Numbered from the stretch's first letter, positions 1 to 8,887 are shown. The stretch: DNA of 64,000 bases from Deltaproteobacteria bacterium (GCA_020632995.1 JACKEN010000004.1:124001-188000); one strand, 5' to 3'. Made by a program: numbers and translations. The notes: generated from the letters alone by a model not told the origin.

Positions 1-1324
1 CGCGGGTGGCCTCGGTGAGCCCCATCCCGCGCGCGTTCACCGGCATCGGGTGCTCTTCGAAGGCCAGCTTGCCGGGCTCCACCCGGTCCAGCTCCTCCTT
101 CAGGAGCTCGACCGTGGCGGAGGCACACAGGTACCGGCTCAGGTGGCGCCCCATCACCGACGGGAGGTCCTCGAGGCGGACCCCCAGCTCCTGCATCACC
201 GCGTCGACCTTGCGGTTGAAGCGGGGGTTGGTGCCGGCGCGGTAGGTGTTGACCACGCGGGCCGCGGGGCCGACCTCCATGGGCTGGCCGCCGTAGCGGG
301 GAGAGCGGGTCCAGCTCTACTTGCCGGCCGCGGTGTTGCGAGCGCCGTCGGGGATCTTGAAGTTGATGGGCTGCAGCGGGGCGCCCTTCAGCGGCGCGGT
401 GCCGGTGCCCTCGTCCTCGTAGAACGCGTGGGTGTGGTCCTCGTACATCCGGCTCGGATCGAGCGGCTCGAAGCGCCCGCCGAGGGTGGCGCCACCCGCG
501 AAGAGCGGCGCCGCGCCGTTGGACGCCTCGAGGGCAGGGAAGGAGAGCAGGTTGCGTTGCCAACGCCCCTCGTCGAAGTACGAGCGGAACGCCTTCGACA
601 CCGCGAGGATGTCGCGGCGGTACCGCCCCTCGATGAAACGCTCCGCCTCGTCGAGGAGCTGTCGGTAGCGGCCGAGGGCCTGGCCGTCGGGGGTGGTGGT
701 GATGCCCCCCGCCTCGATCGTGACCGGGTGTGGCGCCTTGCCGCCGAAGATGGCCACCATCTGATGCAGGCGCGGCAGGAGCGCCAGCGCCTCGAGGTAG
801 CTGTTGATCACCGAGAGGTTCAGCTCGGTGTCCTTGGCGTACGCGGCGGCCAGGCGCGGCAGGAAGGGCGCGGCGGGGAAGACCTTGCCGCTCTTGAGCT
901 CGGTGTCGACCCAGTCTCGCAGCTGCGCCATCGACTGATCCCGGCCGCGGTAGCCGAGGATCGCGGTGACGTCGATGAAGTCGAGGGCGGACAACATGTA
1001 GAAGTGCAGGAGGTAGTCGTGGAGCTGGTAGGCGCCCACGATCATGTTCCTCAACGCCACGCCGTTGGGCGGCGGGGTGATCTGCATGGCCTGCTCGATC
1101 GCCTTCGCCGAGGCCTCGGCGTGCGCGTACGGGCAGACGCCGCAGACGCGCTGCGTCACCTGGAGCGCGGCCCGCGGGTCATAGCCGGTGAGGGCGGCCT
1201 CGATGCCCCGGAACATCTGGGAGCTGGTGGTGGCGTCCCGGACCTCGTGCCCCTCGAAGTGCGCCTCCACCTTCAGGTGCCCCTCGATGCGGGTCACTGG
1301 ATCGATCTGAACCCTCCGCGCCAT
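1..1324 (-). pseudogene. [NiFe] hydrogenase large subunit, interrupted by in-frame TAG and cut by window edge
   Basis: Catalytic large subunit of an uptake-type [NiFe] hydrogenase. The first 335 residues carry the N-terminal VTRIEGH motif (about 10-16) and the proximal nickel-binding motif RVCGVCPYAH (Cys61 and Cys64). The frame then meets TAG at 317-319, yet the same frame continues to the window edge with convincing family sequence (SWTRSPRYGG, then MEVGP and NTYRAG). The stop sits exactly where relatives have Tyr in the GKYSW-type motif, so one base change (TAC to TAG) explains it. The distal DPCxxCxxH motif lies off the window. The start is ATG 1324, because GGAGG lies 8 bases upstream; an in-frame GTG at 1333 would overlap that site. 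No small-subunit gene lies directly upstream. It may be a recent nonsense mutation, a sequencing error, or a suppressed stop. The family call is firm; the pseudogene call is moderate. Confidence 0.8.
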
Positions 1325-1458
1325 TTGTCCCACCCTCCGAACAGGTTGGGTCGACCGGAGGTGGGGACTATTGAGCGGATCGCCGACGAGAGACTACGTC
1401 CAGCGACGGGTGTCCCATGCGGAGGCGCGTCCCCCGCCGCTCTCGGGATGAGGCTCGG

Positions 1459-1977
1459 TCAGGGCAGCGCGCGAAGGTCGGCCGCGCTCACCCCGAACAG
1501 CCCGACGCGCAGGCCCGCTTGCTTGAGCAAGCTGTTCGCTCGTGCGTTGACCACCAGCAGCGCGATGAGGCCGGCGAAGGGGTGGAATCCGCAGACCGCC
1601 GCGACCACCGCCCAACCCACCGAGATCCCGACCGCCACCGCCATCCGATAGACCAGGATGATGCGGAGCAGAGCGAGCACGATGCCCACCGCCAACACTC
1701 CGAATGCGAGCAGCTGGGCCGTGGTCGTGTCGAGGACCGACACTCCGATCGTGTTCAGCGCGAAGAGTCCTCCGGTAGCGACGATCAGCAGGATGATGTA
1801 CCGCTGGAGCTTCGCGACTTCCTTGACGTTGGTGGAGGGTGAGGTCGGCGCCAAGCTCGGTGCGCTGTGAGGTGCCTCGAAGGGGTTGCTCTCTGCCAAC
1901 GGCACGCCGCACCCGCTGCAGAAGCGGCCCTGCCCGATCGGGGCGCCGCAGGCGGGGCAGGAGGCGTCTTCGTTCAC
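1459..1977 (-). CDS. Zinc-ribbon plus multi-pass membrane protein, function unknown
   Basis: 172-residue protein. It begins with a short zinc ribbon of two CxxC pairs (Cys7/10 and Cys20/23), followed by a Pro/Ser-rich linker to about residue 50. Three or four hydrophobic segments follow at about 60-80, 88-110 and 112-146, so it should sit in the inner membrane with the ribbon in the cytoplasm. Such zinc_ribbon_2 plus membrane proteins are common and mostly uncharacterised. It lies upstream of the hydrogenase gene on the same strand with a 134-bp gap, so shared transcription is possible but not shown. No specific function can be assigned. Confidence 0.75.
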   Translation of the reverse strand: MNEDASCPACGAPIGQGRFCSGCGVPLAESNPFEAPHSAPSLAPTSPSTNVKEVAKLQRYIILLIVATGGLFALNTIGVSVLDTTTAQLLAFGVLAVGIVLALLRIILVYRMAVAVGISVGWAVVAAVCGFHPFAGLIALLVVNARANSLLKQAGLRVGLFGVSAADLRALP

Positions 1978-2059
1978 CGCGGCACCCTACCGCTGAAGCC
2001 TCGGCTCGCCAACGGAGACGAAGCGGGCGATTGACACCCCCCACCCACCCCGATACTCA

Positions 2060-2235
2060 AGCCCCGACAACCGAACTACGCGAGGAGCGGAGGGAAGCCG
2101 GTGTGAATCCGGCGCGGTCCCGCCACTGTGAGCGGTCCGGTGCACGTCGGGGCGAAGAGCCCAGCCACTCGCGGCGAAGCGGGGAAGGCGGCGCGCACTG
2201 CCAAGGACCCGAGCCAGGATATCTCCTCCCCTCGC
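2060..2235 (+). promoter_or_regulatory. Cobalamin (B12) riboswitch
   Basis: The leader contains the canonical cobalamin-riboswitch core: GGGAAGCCGGTGTGAATCC near 2093-2110, then the CGGTCCCGCCACTGTGA segment near 2115-2131, and a closing GAGCCAGGATA box near 2211-2221. These conserved blocks are in the right order and spacing for adenosylcobalamin-type aptamers. It ends about 125 bp before the first lipoprotein start at 2362, leaving room for an expression platform. By family knowledge, bound B12 would reduce expression of the downstream operon. The outer boundaries are approximate. Confidence 0.93.
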
Positions 2236-2361
2236 GCTTGACCTCCTACGCCGCGGGTGACGGCTACGGGGGCGCGCAGCGAGAGCCGCGCACCCTCCCC
2301 TGACCCGATCTCGAAGCGTGGTAGCGCCCGGCCAGCGCGGAGACTGGCCAGGAGACGTTCC

Positions 2362-2757
2362 ATGCGCCGCATCCTGCTCCCCCTCGCCACCCTCATCACC
2401 CTGAGCCTCGCCGCGTGCGGCGGGAGCGCCATCGAGCTGGTGGGCACGTACACCTCCAACTTCGGGGACGACGAGACGATCACCGAGTCCAACTGGGGCG
2501 ACGCCACCATCGAGGACTGGGACAACGACGCCAACTGGGCGGTGACCCGCAACCCCGACGACGCCCAGTACTTCCCGGGCACCTACAGCAAGCTGGTGTG
2601 GACGGAGCCGGCCGCTGGCAGCTTCTACTACTGCTACGTGGACTTCGGGAAGGACACGGTGGAGGCGGCCCGCACCAGCACCCAGGCCGCCGACGCGAGC
2701 GACCCCGACGCCACCGGGTGCGGCGGGTTCTCCTGGACGAAGCTGAGCGTGAAATGA
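2362..2757 (+). CDS. Small lipoprotein, first gene of B12-riboswitch operon
   Basis: 131-residue predicted lipoprotein. A lipobox (LSLAAC, Cys at about 19) ends a hydrophobic leader and is followed by an acidic, aromatic-rich domain with repeated Trp and Asp/Asn residues. AGGAGA lies about 8 bases before ATG 2362. It ends inside an ATGA overlap with the next lipoprotein gene, so the two are translationally coupled. The domain is not recognised; its size and position resemble the accessory lipoproteins found beside outer-membrane B12 receptors in other phyla. A role in cobalamin capture is inferred only from the riboswitch and the btuF neighbour. Confidence 0.75.
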   Translation: MRRILLPLATLITLSLAACGGSAIELVGTYTSNFGDDETITESNWGDATIEDWDNDANWAVTRNPDDAQYFPGTYSKLVWTEPAAGSFYYCYVDFGKDTVEAARTSTQAADASDPDATGCGGFSWTKLSVK

Positions 2758-3416
2758 GCGCGCGCAAGCTCGCCTGCATGAGCCTGCTCGCCTGCGCTTC
2801 CTGCGGGGGCGCCGACGGCCTCGAGCTCGGGCGCACCCCGAGCGCGGCGAGCTACCCGCCGATCTACGCCACCCAGGTGGTCGACCTGAAGCTGGGGCCG
2901 GGCGCGGGCTACGGGCAGGACGACCTGCCCGACGTGGTCCTCGGCCCACCCGCTCCCGGCGCGACCGGGGCAGGGGGGCTCGCGGTGCTCTCCCTCGGGG
3001 TCGGAGGCGAGATCATCCTGGGCTTCGGCGACCGCCGGGTGGTGGACGGCCCGGGCACTGACTTCGTGGTGTTCGAGAACCCGTTCCGGATCGCGGGCCA
3101 GGCCTCGGTGTTCGCGGAGCTGGGCGAGGTCTCGGTCAGCAGCGACGGCGAGACCTGGTTCGACTTCCCCTGCGATGCCGACGCGGCCGGGCCCGAGGGT
3201 TGGGGCGGCTGCGCGGGGTACGGCATCGTCAACACCTACGACGCCGAGGTGATGGAGCCCCTCGACCCCGCGATCACCGGGGGCGATCACTTCGACCTCG
3301 CGGACGTGGGGGTGCCGGACGCCCGCTTCATCCGCGTCCGCGACCTCTCCCGGGAGGGGGAGGCCCCCACCGCCGGCTTCGACCTGGACGCGGTGGGGGG
3401 CGTCCACCTGGAATGA
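2754..3416 (+). CDS. Lipoprotein / cell-surface protein in B12 operon
   Basis: 220-residue protein with a short leader ending in a lipobox-like ACASC (Cys near residue 14), so probably outer-membrane anchored. The mature part is Gly/Asp-rich with a VVDGPGTDFVVFENPF motif and a later RDLSREG segment. I recall this pattern from 'cell surface protein' genes near TonB-dependent receptor loci, but the biochemical role is unknown to me. It overlaps both neighbours by ATGA (2754-2757 and 3413-3416), strong evidence for one operon under the upstream B12 riboswitch. It may present or bind a ligand at the surface; that is inference. Confidence 0.75.
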   Translation: MSARKLACMSLLACASCGGADGLELGRTPSAASYPPIYATQVVDLKLGPGAGYGQDDLPDVVLGPPAPGATGAGGLAVLSLGVGGEIILGFGDRRVVDGPGTDFVVFENPFRIAGQASVFAELGEVSVSSDGETWFDFPCDADAAGPEGWGGCAGYGIVNTYDAEVMEPLDPAITGGDHFDLADVGVPDARFIRVRDLSREGEAPTAGFDLDAVGGVHLE

Positions 3417-4939
3417 AGGCGGCCTTGCAGAGCGGCGGCCTCGCCGCCCTCCTCGGCCTCACCGTCGCGTGCGGCGCGGCCGAGCCCAGCCCACAGCACG
3501 AGGGCCCGGTCCCCGACCTCGCCGGGGCCCACCTGGAGTGCGTGTACGCCACCCCGGGCCACCTCGGGGGCCTGGACGAGGCCCTCGCCGAGGGCATGCA
3601 AGCCCGCTTGCTCGGCCCGGACGGCGCGCTCCTCGCCACCCTCACCCCGGACGCGGCCGGCCGCTTCTCGGCCTCTCACGAGGCGGCGGCGGGCGAGGCC
3701 CTCACCCTCGAGGTGGGTGATGCGCAGGTCAGCTTTCGGGTCCGCGATCCGGCCGAGGCCCTGGCCGCCGCGGTGATGCCCAGCCTCGGCGGGGTGGGGG
3801 CGGTGCCCAACGATCTGATCGTCGCCGGCCCCGCCGCCGACAGCCACGGGGTGGTGGTGCGCTCGGGTGACAACGCGGTGAGCCCGCTCGATCTCGGCAC
3901 CGGGCTCAGCGGCGCGCCCCTCGGGGTGCGCCTGCCCGCGGTGGAGGGGCCCCACGGGCCGGTCCCCGCCGCCCCCTGGTTCGTCACCGCGCTGGACGCG
4001 GCCGGGACCCGGGTGGCGGTGAGCGCGGCGGGTCAGGACCGGGTCTACGTGGTCGACCTCGGCCGGGGCGAGGTGGTGCGCACCCTCCCGGCCCCCGGCC
4101 CGGTAACCCTCGACCAACCCTTCACCCTCCCCCGCCCCGCCGACGTGGACGGCGACGGCACCCCGGAGGCCGAGGTGAGCGCGTTCTCCCCCCGCAACCC
4201 CCAGCCGCTGGCGGTGGTGCAAGGCCGCTTGCTCGTGGCCTACGCCAGCGTGGTGGAGCCCGACCGGGGCGGGGCCACCGGGCAGGTGCTCCTGCCCGCG
4301 GTGGTGGCGAGCTTCGACCTCGCCGCGCTGGATGCGCCCCCCACCGTCCGGGTGCTCGAGTACCTGAACCCCCAGGAGCTCCGCGACGACGGCGCGGGCG
4401 CCGCCCTCCTCACCTGCTCGGGCGCGTTCCGCATCCAGGGGGTCCGCGCGGTGACCCCAGGGGCGGTGCTGCGGCTGGATCCGGTGACCCTCGAGGTCCT
4501 GGCCGAGCGCGCCTTCGAGGACCTCCTCCCCACCACCGCGATGACCGCGGGCGGCGCAATCTGGGCAGGCTCCCTTGCGCGCGGGCAGGTGGTGCGCATT
4601 CGCTTCGAAGACGAGGGCACCACCACCCTCACCCTGAACGCGCTCCCGGTGGACTCGGTGTTCCGGCTGATCGCCCTGCCCTGCGGCCTGATCGGCGCCC
4701 CCTCCTTCAACACCGATCGCCTGCACGTCATCGACCCGCGGACGGGCACCCTCGATCCCGCGCCCTTCTCCGGCCCGCTCCAGGTCGGGGCGGGGGGCGA
4801 GGTGTTCGAGGGCCTCCAGGTGGCGGCCCTGCGCCCGGGGCGCGCGGGGGTGGACTTCGTGGGCCCCGATCTCTTCGTGCTCAGCGGCATCGCAGCGCGG
4901 GTGACGCCGGTGGAGCTGCGGAAGGTGCTCGGGCCATGA
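3413..4939 (+). CDS. Beta-propeller-like lipoprotein in B12 operon (BtuG-like candidate)
   Basis: 508-residue lipoprotein with a lipobox LGLTVAC (Cys near 20). Residues from about 130 onward show repeated strands typical of a WD40/YVTN-like propeller, for example RVYVVDLGRGEVVRTL, a calcium-site-like DVDGDGTPEAE segment, and later 'blades' such as HVIDPRTGTL. It is coupled by ATGA to its neighbours and sits under the B12 riboswitch just before btuF. In Bacteroides the surface propeller lipoprotein BtuG captures cobalamin, so an analogous job here is attractive. No sequence identity to BtuG has been shown, and an independent propeller family is equally possible. Confidence 0.72.
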   Translation: MKAALQSGGLAALLGLTVACGAAEPSPQHEGPVPDLAGAHLECVYATPGHLGGLDEALAEGMQARLLGPDGALLATLTPDAAGRFSASHEAAAGEALTLEVGDAQVSFRVRDPAEALAAAVMPSLGGVGAVPNDLIVAGPAADSHGVVVRSGDNAVSPLDLGTGLSGAPLGVRLPAVEGPHGPVPAAPWFVTALDAAGTRVAVSAAGQDRVYVVDLGRGEVVRTLPAPGPVTLDQPFTLPRPADVDGDGTPEAEVSAFSPRNPQPLAVVQGRLLVAYASVVEPDRGGATGQVLLPAVVASFDLAALDAPPTVRVLEYLNPQELRDDGAGAALLTCSGAFRIQGVRAVTPGAVLRLDPVTLEVLAERAFEDLLPTTAMTAGGAIWAGSLARGQVVRIRFEDEGTTTLTLNALPVDSVFRLIALPCGLIGAPSFNTDRLHVIDPRTGTLDPAPFSGPLQVGAGGEVFEGLQVAALRPGRAGVDFVGPDLFVLSGIAARVTPVELRKVLGP

Positions 4940-5829
4940 AGGCTGCCTTGCTCTTCGCCCTCCTCGGGGCGGCCCGCCCGTGGGAGGCGGCCCCCTCGGT
5001 GCCGCCCCAGTGGGTGGGCCCGGCGCGCCCCGCCGCGGGGGCGAAGATCGAGCGAGTGGTCAGCCTGGCCCCCAGCGTGACCGAGACCCTCTTCGCGCTC
5101 GGCCGAGGCGACCGGGTGGTGGGGGTGTCGCGCTTCGACGACCGCCCGGCCGAGGTCGCGACCCTCCCGAAGGTGGGCGGCTTCACGGATCCGAACGTCG
5201 AGGCCATCGTGGCCCTGCGCCCCGACCTGGTGCTCGCCGCCGCCAACGCCTCGAACCGCCCGGGCCTCGAGCGCCTCTCGGCCCTCGGCATCCCGGTGTA
5301 CGCGGTGCCCGGCAACAGCCTCGCCGACGTCTTCGTGGCCACCCGGGCGGTGGCAGAGCGGATGGGGGCAGAGGCCGAGGCGGAGCGCGTCCTGGCCGCG
5401 CTCTCGGCCCGGCTCGAGGCGGCCACCGCGCGGCGGCGCGGTGCGGTGAAGGTGCTTGTGGTGTTCGGCCACGACCCCCTCGTCGCGGCGGGGCCGGGGA
5501 GCCTCGCCGACACCGTCCTCGGCATCCTGGGCGCGCGGAACGCGGCAGGCGGGGTGGACAAGCCCTATCCCCAGCTGGGCCCGGAGGCCCTGGTGATGGC
5601 CCAGCCCGACGTGATCATCGACGCCACGGGCGAGCACGGGGTGGCCCAGAGCGCGCCCTGGCGCGGCCTCGACGGGATCCCGGCCGTGAAGCGGGGCCGG
5701 ATCCACGCCCTGCCCCTCGCCACCCTGCTGCGGCCGAGCCCCCGCCTGATGGAGGGGGTGGAGGCCCTCGACGCCCTCTTGTGGCCCCCCGCGCCGCTTG
5801 CCCCCGCCCCCGCCGCCCCCGCACCATGA
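4936..5829 (+). CDS. btuF: Cobalamin-binding periplasmic protein (BtuF family)
   Basis: 297-residue helical-backbone periplasmic binding protein (PF01497 type). After a short leader, the family signature RVVSLAPSVTETLFALG is followed by GDRVVGVSRFDDRP, the PKVGGFTDPNVEAI segment, and a second lobe with VVFGHDPLVAAGPGSLAD. It would deliver cobalamin to a BtuCD transporter, but no btuC, btuD or btuB is in the window. It is coupled to the upstream lipoprotein (ATGA at 4936-4939). The B12 riboswitch at the head of the operon supports cobalamin rather than heme or siderophore as ligand. Confidence 0.88.
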   Translation: MKAALLFALLGAARPWEAAPSVPPQWVGPARPAAGAKIERVVSLAPSVTETLFALGRGDRVVGVSRFDDRPAEVATLPKVGGFTDPNVEAIVALRPDLVLAAANASNRPGLERLSALGIPVYAVPGNSLADVFVATRAVAERMGAEAEAERVLAALSARLEAATARRRGAVKVLVVFGHDPLVAAGPGSLADTVLGILGARNAAGGVDKPYPQLGPEALVMAQPDVIIDATGEHGVAQSAPWRGLDGIPAVKRGRIHALPLATLLRPSPRLMEGVEALDALLWPPAPLAPAPAAPAP

Positions 5830-5833
5830 GGGC

Positions 5834-6199
5834 GTGGCGGACCTGAAGGACCTGGCCAAGGCGGCGGCGGCCGAGGCGGTGAAGGACGCGGACCCCGCGA
5901 CCATCGCGCGCCGCAAGCGCTGGGCGGTGGGGGCCGGGGTGGTGGTGGCCGGCCTCGGCTTCCTCTTCGTGTGGAGCCTGATCTCCAAGATCGGCGCCTA
6001 CCTCCTCATGCTGGTGTTCGGCGGCGCGGTGGCGGCCGGCGCCTGGTACCTCCTGCGGGGCAAGGTTCAGAAGAGCCTCGAGGCCCGAGCGACCGCCAAG
6101 GCCACGGCCAAGGCCGAGGTCGACGCCAAGACCGCGGCGGAGGACAAGCAGCGCAAGCTCGAGGCCCAGCTGGCCGAGCTGAAGCGCAAGGCGCGTTGA
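5834..6199 (+). CDS. Small membrane protein with C-terminal coiled coil
   Basis: 121 residues from GTG 5834, preceded by AGGG and only 4 bases after the btuF stop. A charged amphipathic N-terminus (DLKDLAKAAAAEAVKDAD) is followed by two hydrophobic stretches (about 31-72) and an Ala/Lys/Glu-rich heptad region to the end. It is the last gene of the B12-riboswitch operon. The fold suggests a small inner-membrane protein with a cytoplasmic helical tail. No family was recognised, and it may not be functionally related to B12. Confidence 0.6.
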   Translation: MADLKDLAKAAAAEAVKDADPATIARRKRWAVGAGVVVAGLGFLFVWSLISKIGAYLLMLVFGGAVAAGAWYLLRGKVQKSLEARATAKATAKAEVDAKTAAEDKQRKLEAQLAELKRKAR

Positions 6200-6262
6200 C
6201 CGGAGGCGCCTGCCCGGTGCCGAGGTTATCTGTGACCCTACTGCCCCTCCAGCCTGGTGCCT

Positions 6263-6293
6263 GAGCCTGAGGCGCTGCGTTGGCCTCAGGCTT
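6263..6293. terminator. Bidirectional hairpin between convergent operons
   Basis: Inverted repeat GAGCCTGAGGC / GCCTCAGGCTT with a 9-base loop, placed between the B12 operon end (6199) and the convergent gene end (6323). There is no clear T-tract, so intrinsic termination is likely but not certain. Confidence 0.55.
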
Positions 6294-6322
6294 CTCTGAA
6301 GCCTGACGCCGCGCAGGCACCG

Positions 6323-7234
6323 CTACCCGCCCAACAAGGCGCGGAGCTGGGTCCGCGCCGCCTCGAGGGACTGCCCCTGGCCCGGGTCCAGGGTGACCGC
6401 GGCGAACACCGTGACCAGGAGGTTCCGGCCGTTGCGCTGGGCGGCGTAGAGCGCCGGATCGAACGCGGGCGACCGCTCCGTGAGCGGCGCCATCATGGTC
6501 TGCAACCAGGCCTGCAGCTGCTCCGGAGCCACGAGGTCCCGGCCCAGGAGCGCCATCACCGGCCGGCCGAGGCGGCTGTCCTCCCCGTGGTGGAGGTTGT
6601 AGCCGTGGCGCCGCACCGACACCTGCGCCACCGCGTCCAGGAGCCGCCCGGCCAGCGCCTGGTCGCAGGCGGGGTGCCCGGCCAGGGCCAGGAGGGCGTC
6701 CGCGGTGTGGCCGCCGGCGTGCACCCAGCCCAGCCCCTCGACGTGGCCCCGGTAGTCGACCTCGCGGGCCGCGTAGGCCAGCACCGCCTCCGTCACCTCC
6801 GCGCGGCCCTCGGGGGTGAGGAAGGCCGCCTTGCCATCTCGGGTGAGGAGCATGGAGAGCACCTCGGCCGAGAAGGAGCGGCGGAGGGTCCGGTCGTCCT
6901 CCCCCGCGTCGGGCGGCACCACGAGCGCGGCCGAGAGGCGCGCGGTGAGCCGCCGCAGGCCATCGGGCGACGGCCCCTGCTCCCCGCCGATCCACAGGGC
7001 CGCCAGCTCGTAGCCCACCCCGTCGCGGAGCGCGGGGTCGGGGTGCCCGAGGACCTCGGCCAGGTCATCCACGAGGTCGTCGGGGCGCCCGCCCTCGACC
7101 GCCCCACCCGCCTGGAGCGCCGCGCGCAACCTGGCCTGCGCCGGGGTCGGCCCGGGGGCCGCCGGGGTGGCGGCAGGGGTGGACGTCGCGCAGCCCGCCC
7201 CGAACATCAAGAGCAATAGGCCGCGTCTCAGCAT
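6323..7234 (-). CDS. DUF2785-family lipoprotein
   Basis: 303 residues with a signal peptide and lipobox (FGAGC). The segment YRGHVEGLGWVHAGGHTADALLAL matches what I know of DUF2785 (a variant of RGY-x-E-x-KGW-x-H-x-xAH-x-ADAL), and the length is normal for that family. The function of DUF2785 proteins is unknown. The start (ATG 7234) overlaps the upstream SDR gene stop by 7 bases, so the two are probably co-transcribed. Confidence 0.75.
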   Translation of the reverse strand: MLRRGLLLLMFGAGCATSTPAATPAAPGPTPAQARLRAALQAGGAVEGGRPDDLVDDLAEVLGHPDPALRDGVGYELAALWIGGEQGPSPDGLRRLTARLSAALVVPPDAGEDDRTLRRSFSAEVLSMLLTRDGKAAFLTPEGRAEVTEAVLAYAAREVDYRGHVEGLGWVHAGGHTADALLALAGHPACDQALAGRLLDAVAQVSVRRHGYNLHHGEDSRLGRPVMALLGRDLVAPEQLQAWLQTMMAPLTERSPAFDPALYAAQRNGRNLLVTVFAAVTLDPGQGQSLEAARTQLRALLGG

Positions 7235-8088
7235 ACCCCCTCCTCCTGCAGGCTGGCCTTCACGCCCTCCACGTAGGACGGGAACTCCAGCGCCCCGATG
7301 AGCGCCTCCCGCACCACCGAGCGACAGCGCCGGCCGCCGAGCCGCATCTCGAGGGCCGGGCCGGACAGCCGGGCGCGGGCCTCCTCGAGCGAGACCACCT
7401 CGGGGAGCGCGATCCCGCACAGCTCCGCGGTGTAGCGGGCGACCTCCAGGGTGGGGGCGGGCCGCTCGTCGCAGGCCAGGATCAGGGGCGGAGCGTGGTC
7501 CTCGACCGCCGCGGCGAGGAGGCGCGCGAGGTCCCGCACGTGGATGCGGCTGGTGGGCGGCCCGCCCTCGAACAGGAGCATCCCGCTCTGCAAGCTGTCC
7601 TTCAGCGTGCGCCCCGGCCCGTAGATGCCCGCGATCCGGACCACCCGCAGGGGGACGCCGTGGGCGGCCAGGGCGTGCTCGTACTCCAGCCGGGCCTTCC
7701 CCCAGCCGGTGACGTTCCGGGGCGGGGTGGTCTCGTCGATCCACGCCTCGGGCCCCGCGGGGCGCCCGAAGGCCCCGGTGGTGGAGCCATAGACGTAGGC
7801 CTCCAGCCCCCCGGGGAGGACCCGGGCGAGGGCCTCGACCTGGGCCGCGGGGGCCGCCTCGCGGTCCGGGGGAGCCAGGTGGATCACCCGAGTGGCCCCG
7901 GCCAGCGCGGCCCTGAGGGCGGCGGGATCCTCCAGCCGGGCGACCCGGACCTCGGCCCCCAGGGCCTCGATCTGGGGCGCGTGGGCGGACTGGGTGGTGG
8001 TCGCCACCACCTCGTGCCCGGCCGCCCCAAGCGGCGGGATCAGCGCCCTGCCGGTGTATCCACAGCCCAGGATGGCCACCTTCGCCAT
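7228..8088 (-). CDS. NAD(P)-dependent epimerase/reductase (SDR family)
   Basis: 286 residues. An N-terminal Rossmann fold has the nucleotide-binding motif VAILGCGYTGRAL. A strand with VIHLAPPDRE, the TTGAFG region and IAGIYGPGRTLKDS follow, as in atypical extended SDRs of the YeeZ/epimerase type. The usual catalytic YxxxK is not clear; WGKARLEYEHAL may be the equivalent position. It probably oxidises, reduces or epimerises a nucleotide-sugar or similar substrate in the cytoplasm, but the substrate is unknown. It is divergent from the T3SS gene sctL with a 67-bp gap that must hold both start regions. Confidence 0.75.
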   Translation of the reverse strand: MAKVAILGCGYTGRALIPPLGAAGHEVVATTTQSAHAPQIEALGAEVRVARLEDPAALRAALAGATRVIHLAPPDREAAPAAQVEALARVLPGGLEAYVYGSTTGAFGRPAGPEAWIDETTPPRNVTGWGKARLEYEHALAAHGVPLRVVRIAGIYGPGRTLKDSLQSGMLLFEGGPPTSRIHVRDLARLLAAAVEDHAPPLILACDERPAPTLEVARYTAELCGIALPEVVSLEEARARLSGPALEMRLGGRRCRSVVREALIGALEFPSYVEGVKASLQEEGVC

Positions 8089-8155
8089 GACGCGGGGGAG
8101 TCTAGCAGAGAGGGGGTGGCCCGGCTCGGGTGGTCCTGTGTAGCATGGGGCCGTC

Positions 8156-8887
8156 TTGCCGAAGGTCATCAAACGCGGGATCGGGCCCGCCCCCACCAGC
8201 AGCCGGCCCATGCCCGGGCCACCGCCGGTGGCGGCGCCGCCCCAGAAGAAGCGGATCATCGAGCGCGAGGTGGTGGGCGCCACCCACGAGGCGGCGGAGA
8301 TCCGCCGGCGCGCCGAGGAGGACGCCCAGCGGATCCTCGACGAGGCCCAGGAGCAGGCCTACGAGACCCGCCAGCACGGGTTCGAGGAGGGCAAGCAGGA
8401 GGCCCTGGCCCAGTACACCCAGCAGATCTCGCAGGCCCTGTTGCAGGTCCAGCGCATGGCGGACGAGCTCGAGCCCCTCTACGTGGGCCTCATCCGGGAC
8501 TGCGTCGAGAAGGTGCTCAACCAGGAGCTCCAGGTGAACCCCCAGGCCATCGTCGGGGTGGTGCGGGGCGCCCTGGTGGACGCCCGGCAGCAGCGCGAGA
8601 TCATCGTCCGCGTGAACCCCGCCGACGCGGACGCGCTCGAGCGGAACAAGAACCGGCTCCTCGAGATCCTGGCCCGCGCCAACACGGTGGAGGTGCGCCC
8701 CGACGCGAGCGTCACCCGGGGCGGCTGCGTGGTGGTGACCGAGCTCGGCTCGATCGACGCCTCGCTCGAGCGGCAGCTCGAGGCCCTCGCCCAGGCGATC
8801 GAGATCGAGTACCGCGAGGGCTCCTCCGGGGCCTCCTACGACGAGAGCGAGCTGGACCCCGAGGACGACCCCGGCGGCGGGTACTAG
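8156..8887 (+). CDS. sctL: T3SS stator protein SctL (FliH/YscL family)
   Basis: 243 residues from TTG 8156. A Pro-rich N-terminus is followed by a long Glu/Gln-rich coiled coil (about 45-100: EIRRRAEEDAQRILDEAQEQ) and the FliH/YscL C-terminal domain (VEKVLNQELQVNP, then IIVRVNPADAD, and VEVRPDASVTRGGCVV, the conserved VxxDxSLxxGGCxVET region). SctL links the secretion ATPase to the cytoplasmic sorting platform. The next gene 10 bp downstream is sctN, the classical partner. The tail is acidic. No ATG fits the frame, so the TTG start is the best available and carries some uncertainty. Confidence 0.85.
   Translation: MPKVIKRGIGPAPTSSRPMPGPPPVAAPPQKKRIIEREVVGATHEAAEIRRRAEEDAQRILDEAQEQAYETRQHGFEEGKQEALAQYTQQISQALLQVQRMADELEPLYVGLIRDCVEKVLNQELQVNPQAIVGVVRGALVDARQQREIIVRVNPADADALERNKNRLLEILARANTVEVRPDASVTRGGCVVVTELGSIDASLERQLEALAQAIEIEYREGSSGASYDESELDPEDDPGGGY

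Noticed and set aside
317..319. TAG recoded as pyrrolysine or selenocysteine
   Set aside because: The position is a conserved Tyr, not a known Pyl or Sec site, and TAG ends other genes here normally.
50..1651. Long open frames antisense to hydrogenase and many other genes
   Set aside because: In ~70% GC DNA, shadow frames stay open. These lack ribosome sites and family motifs, while the opposite strand has clear domains.
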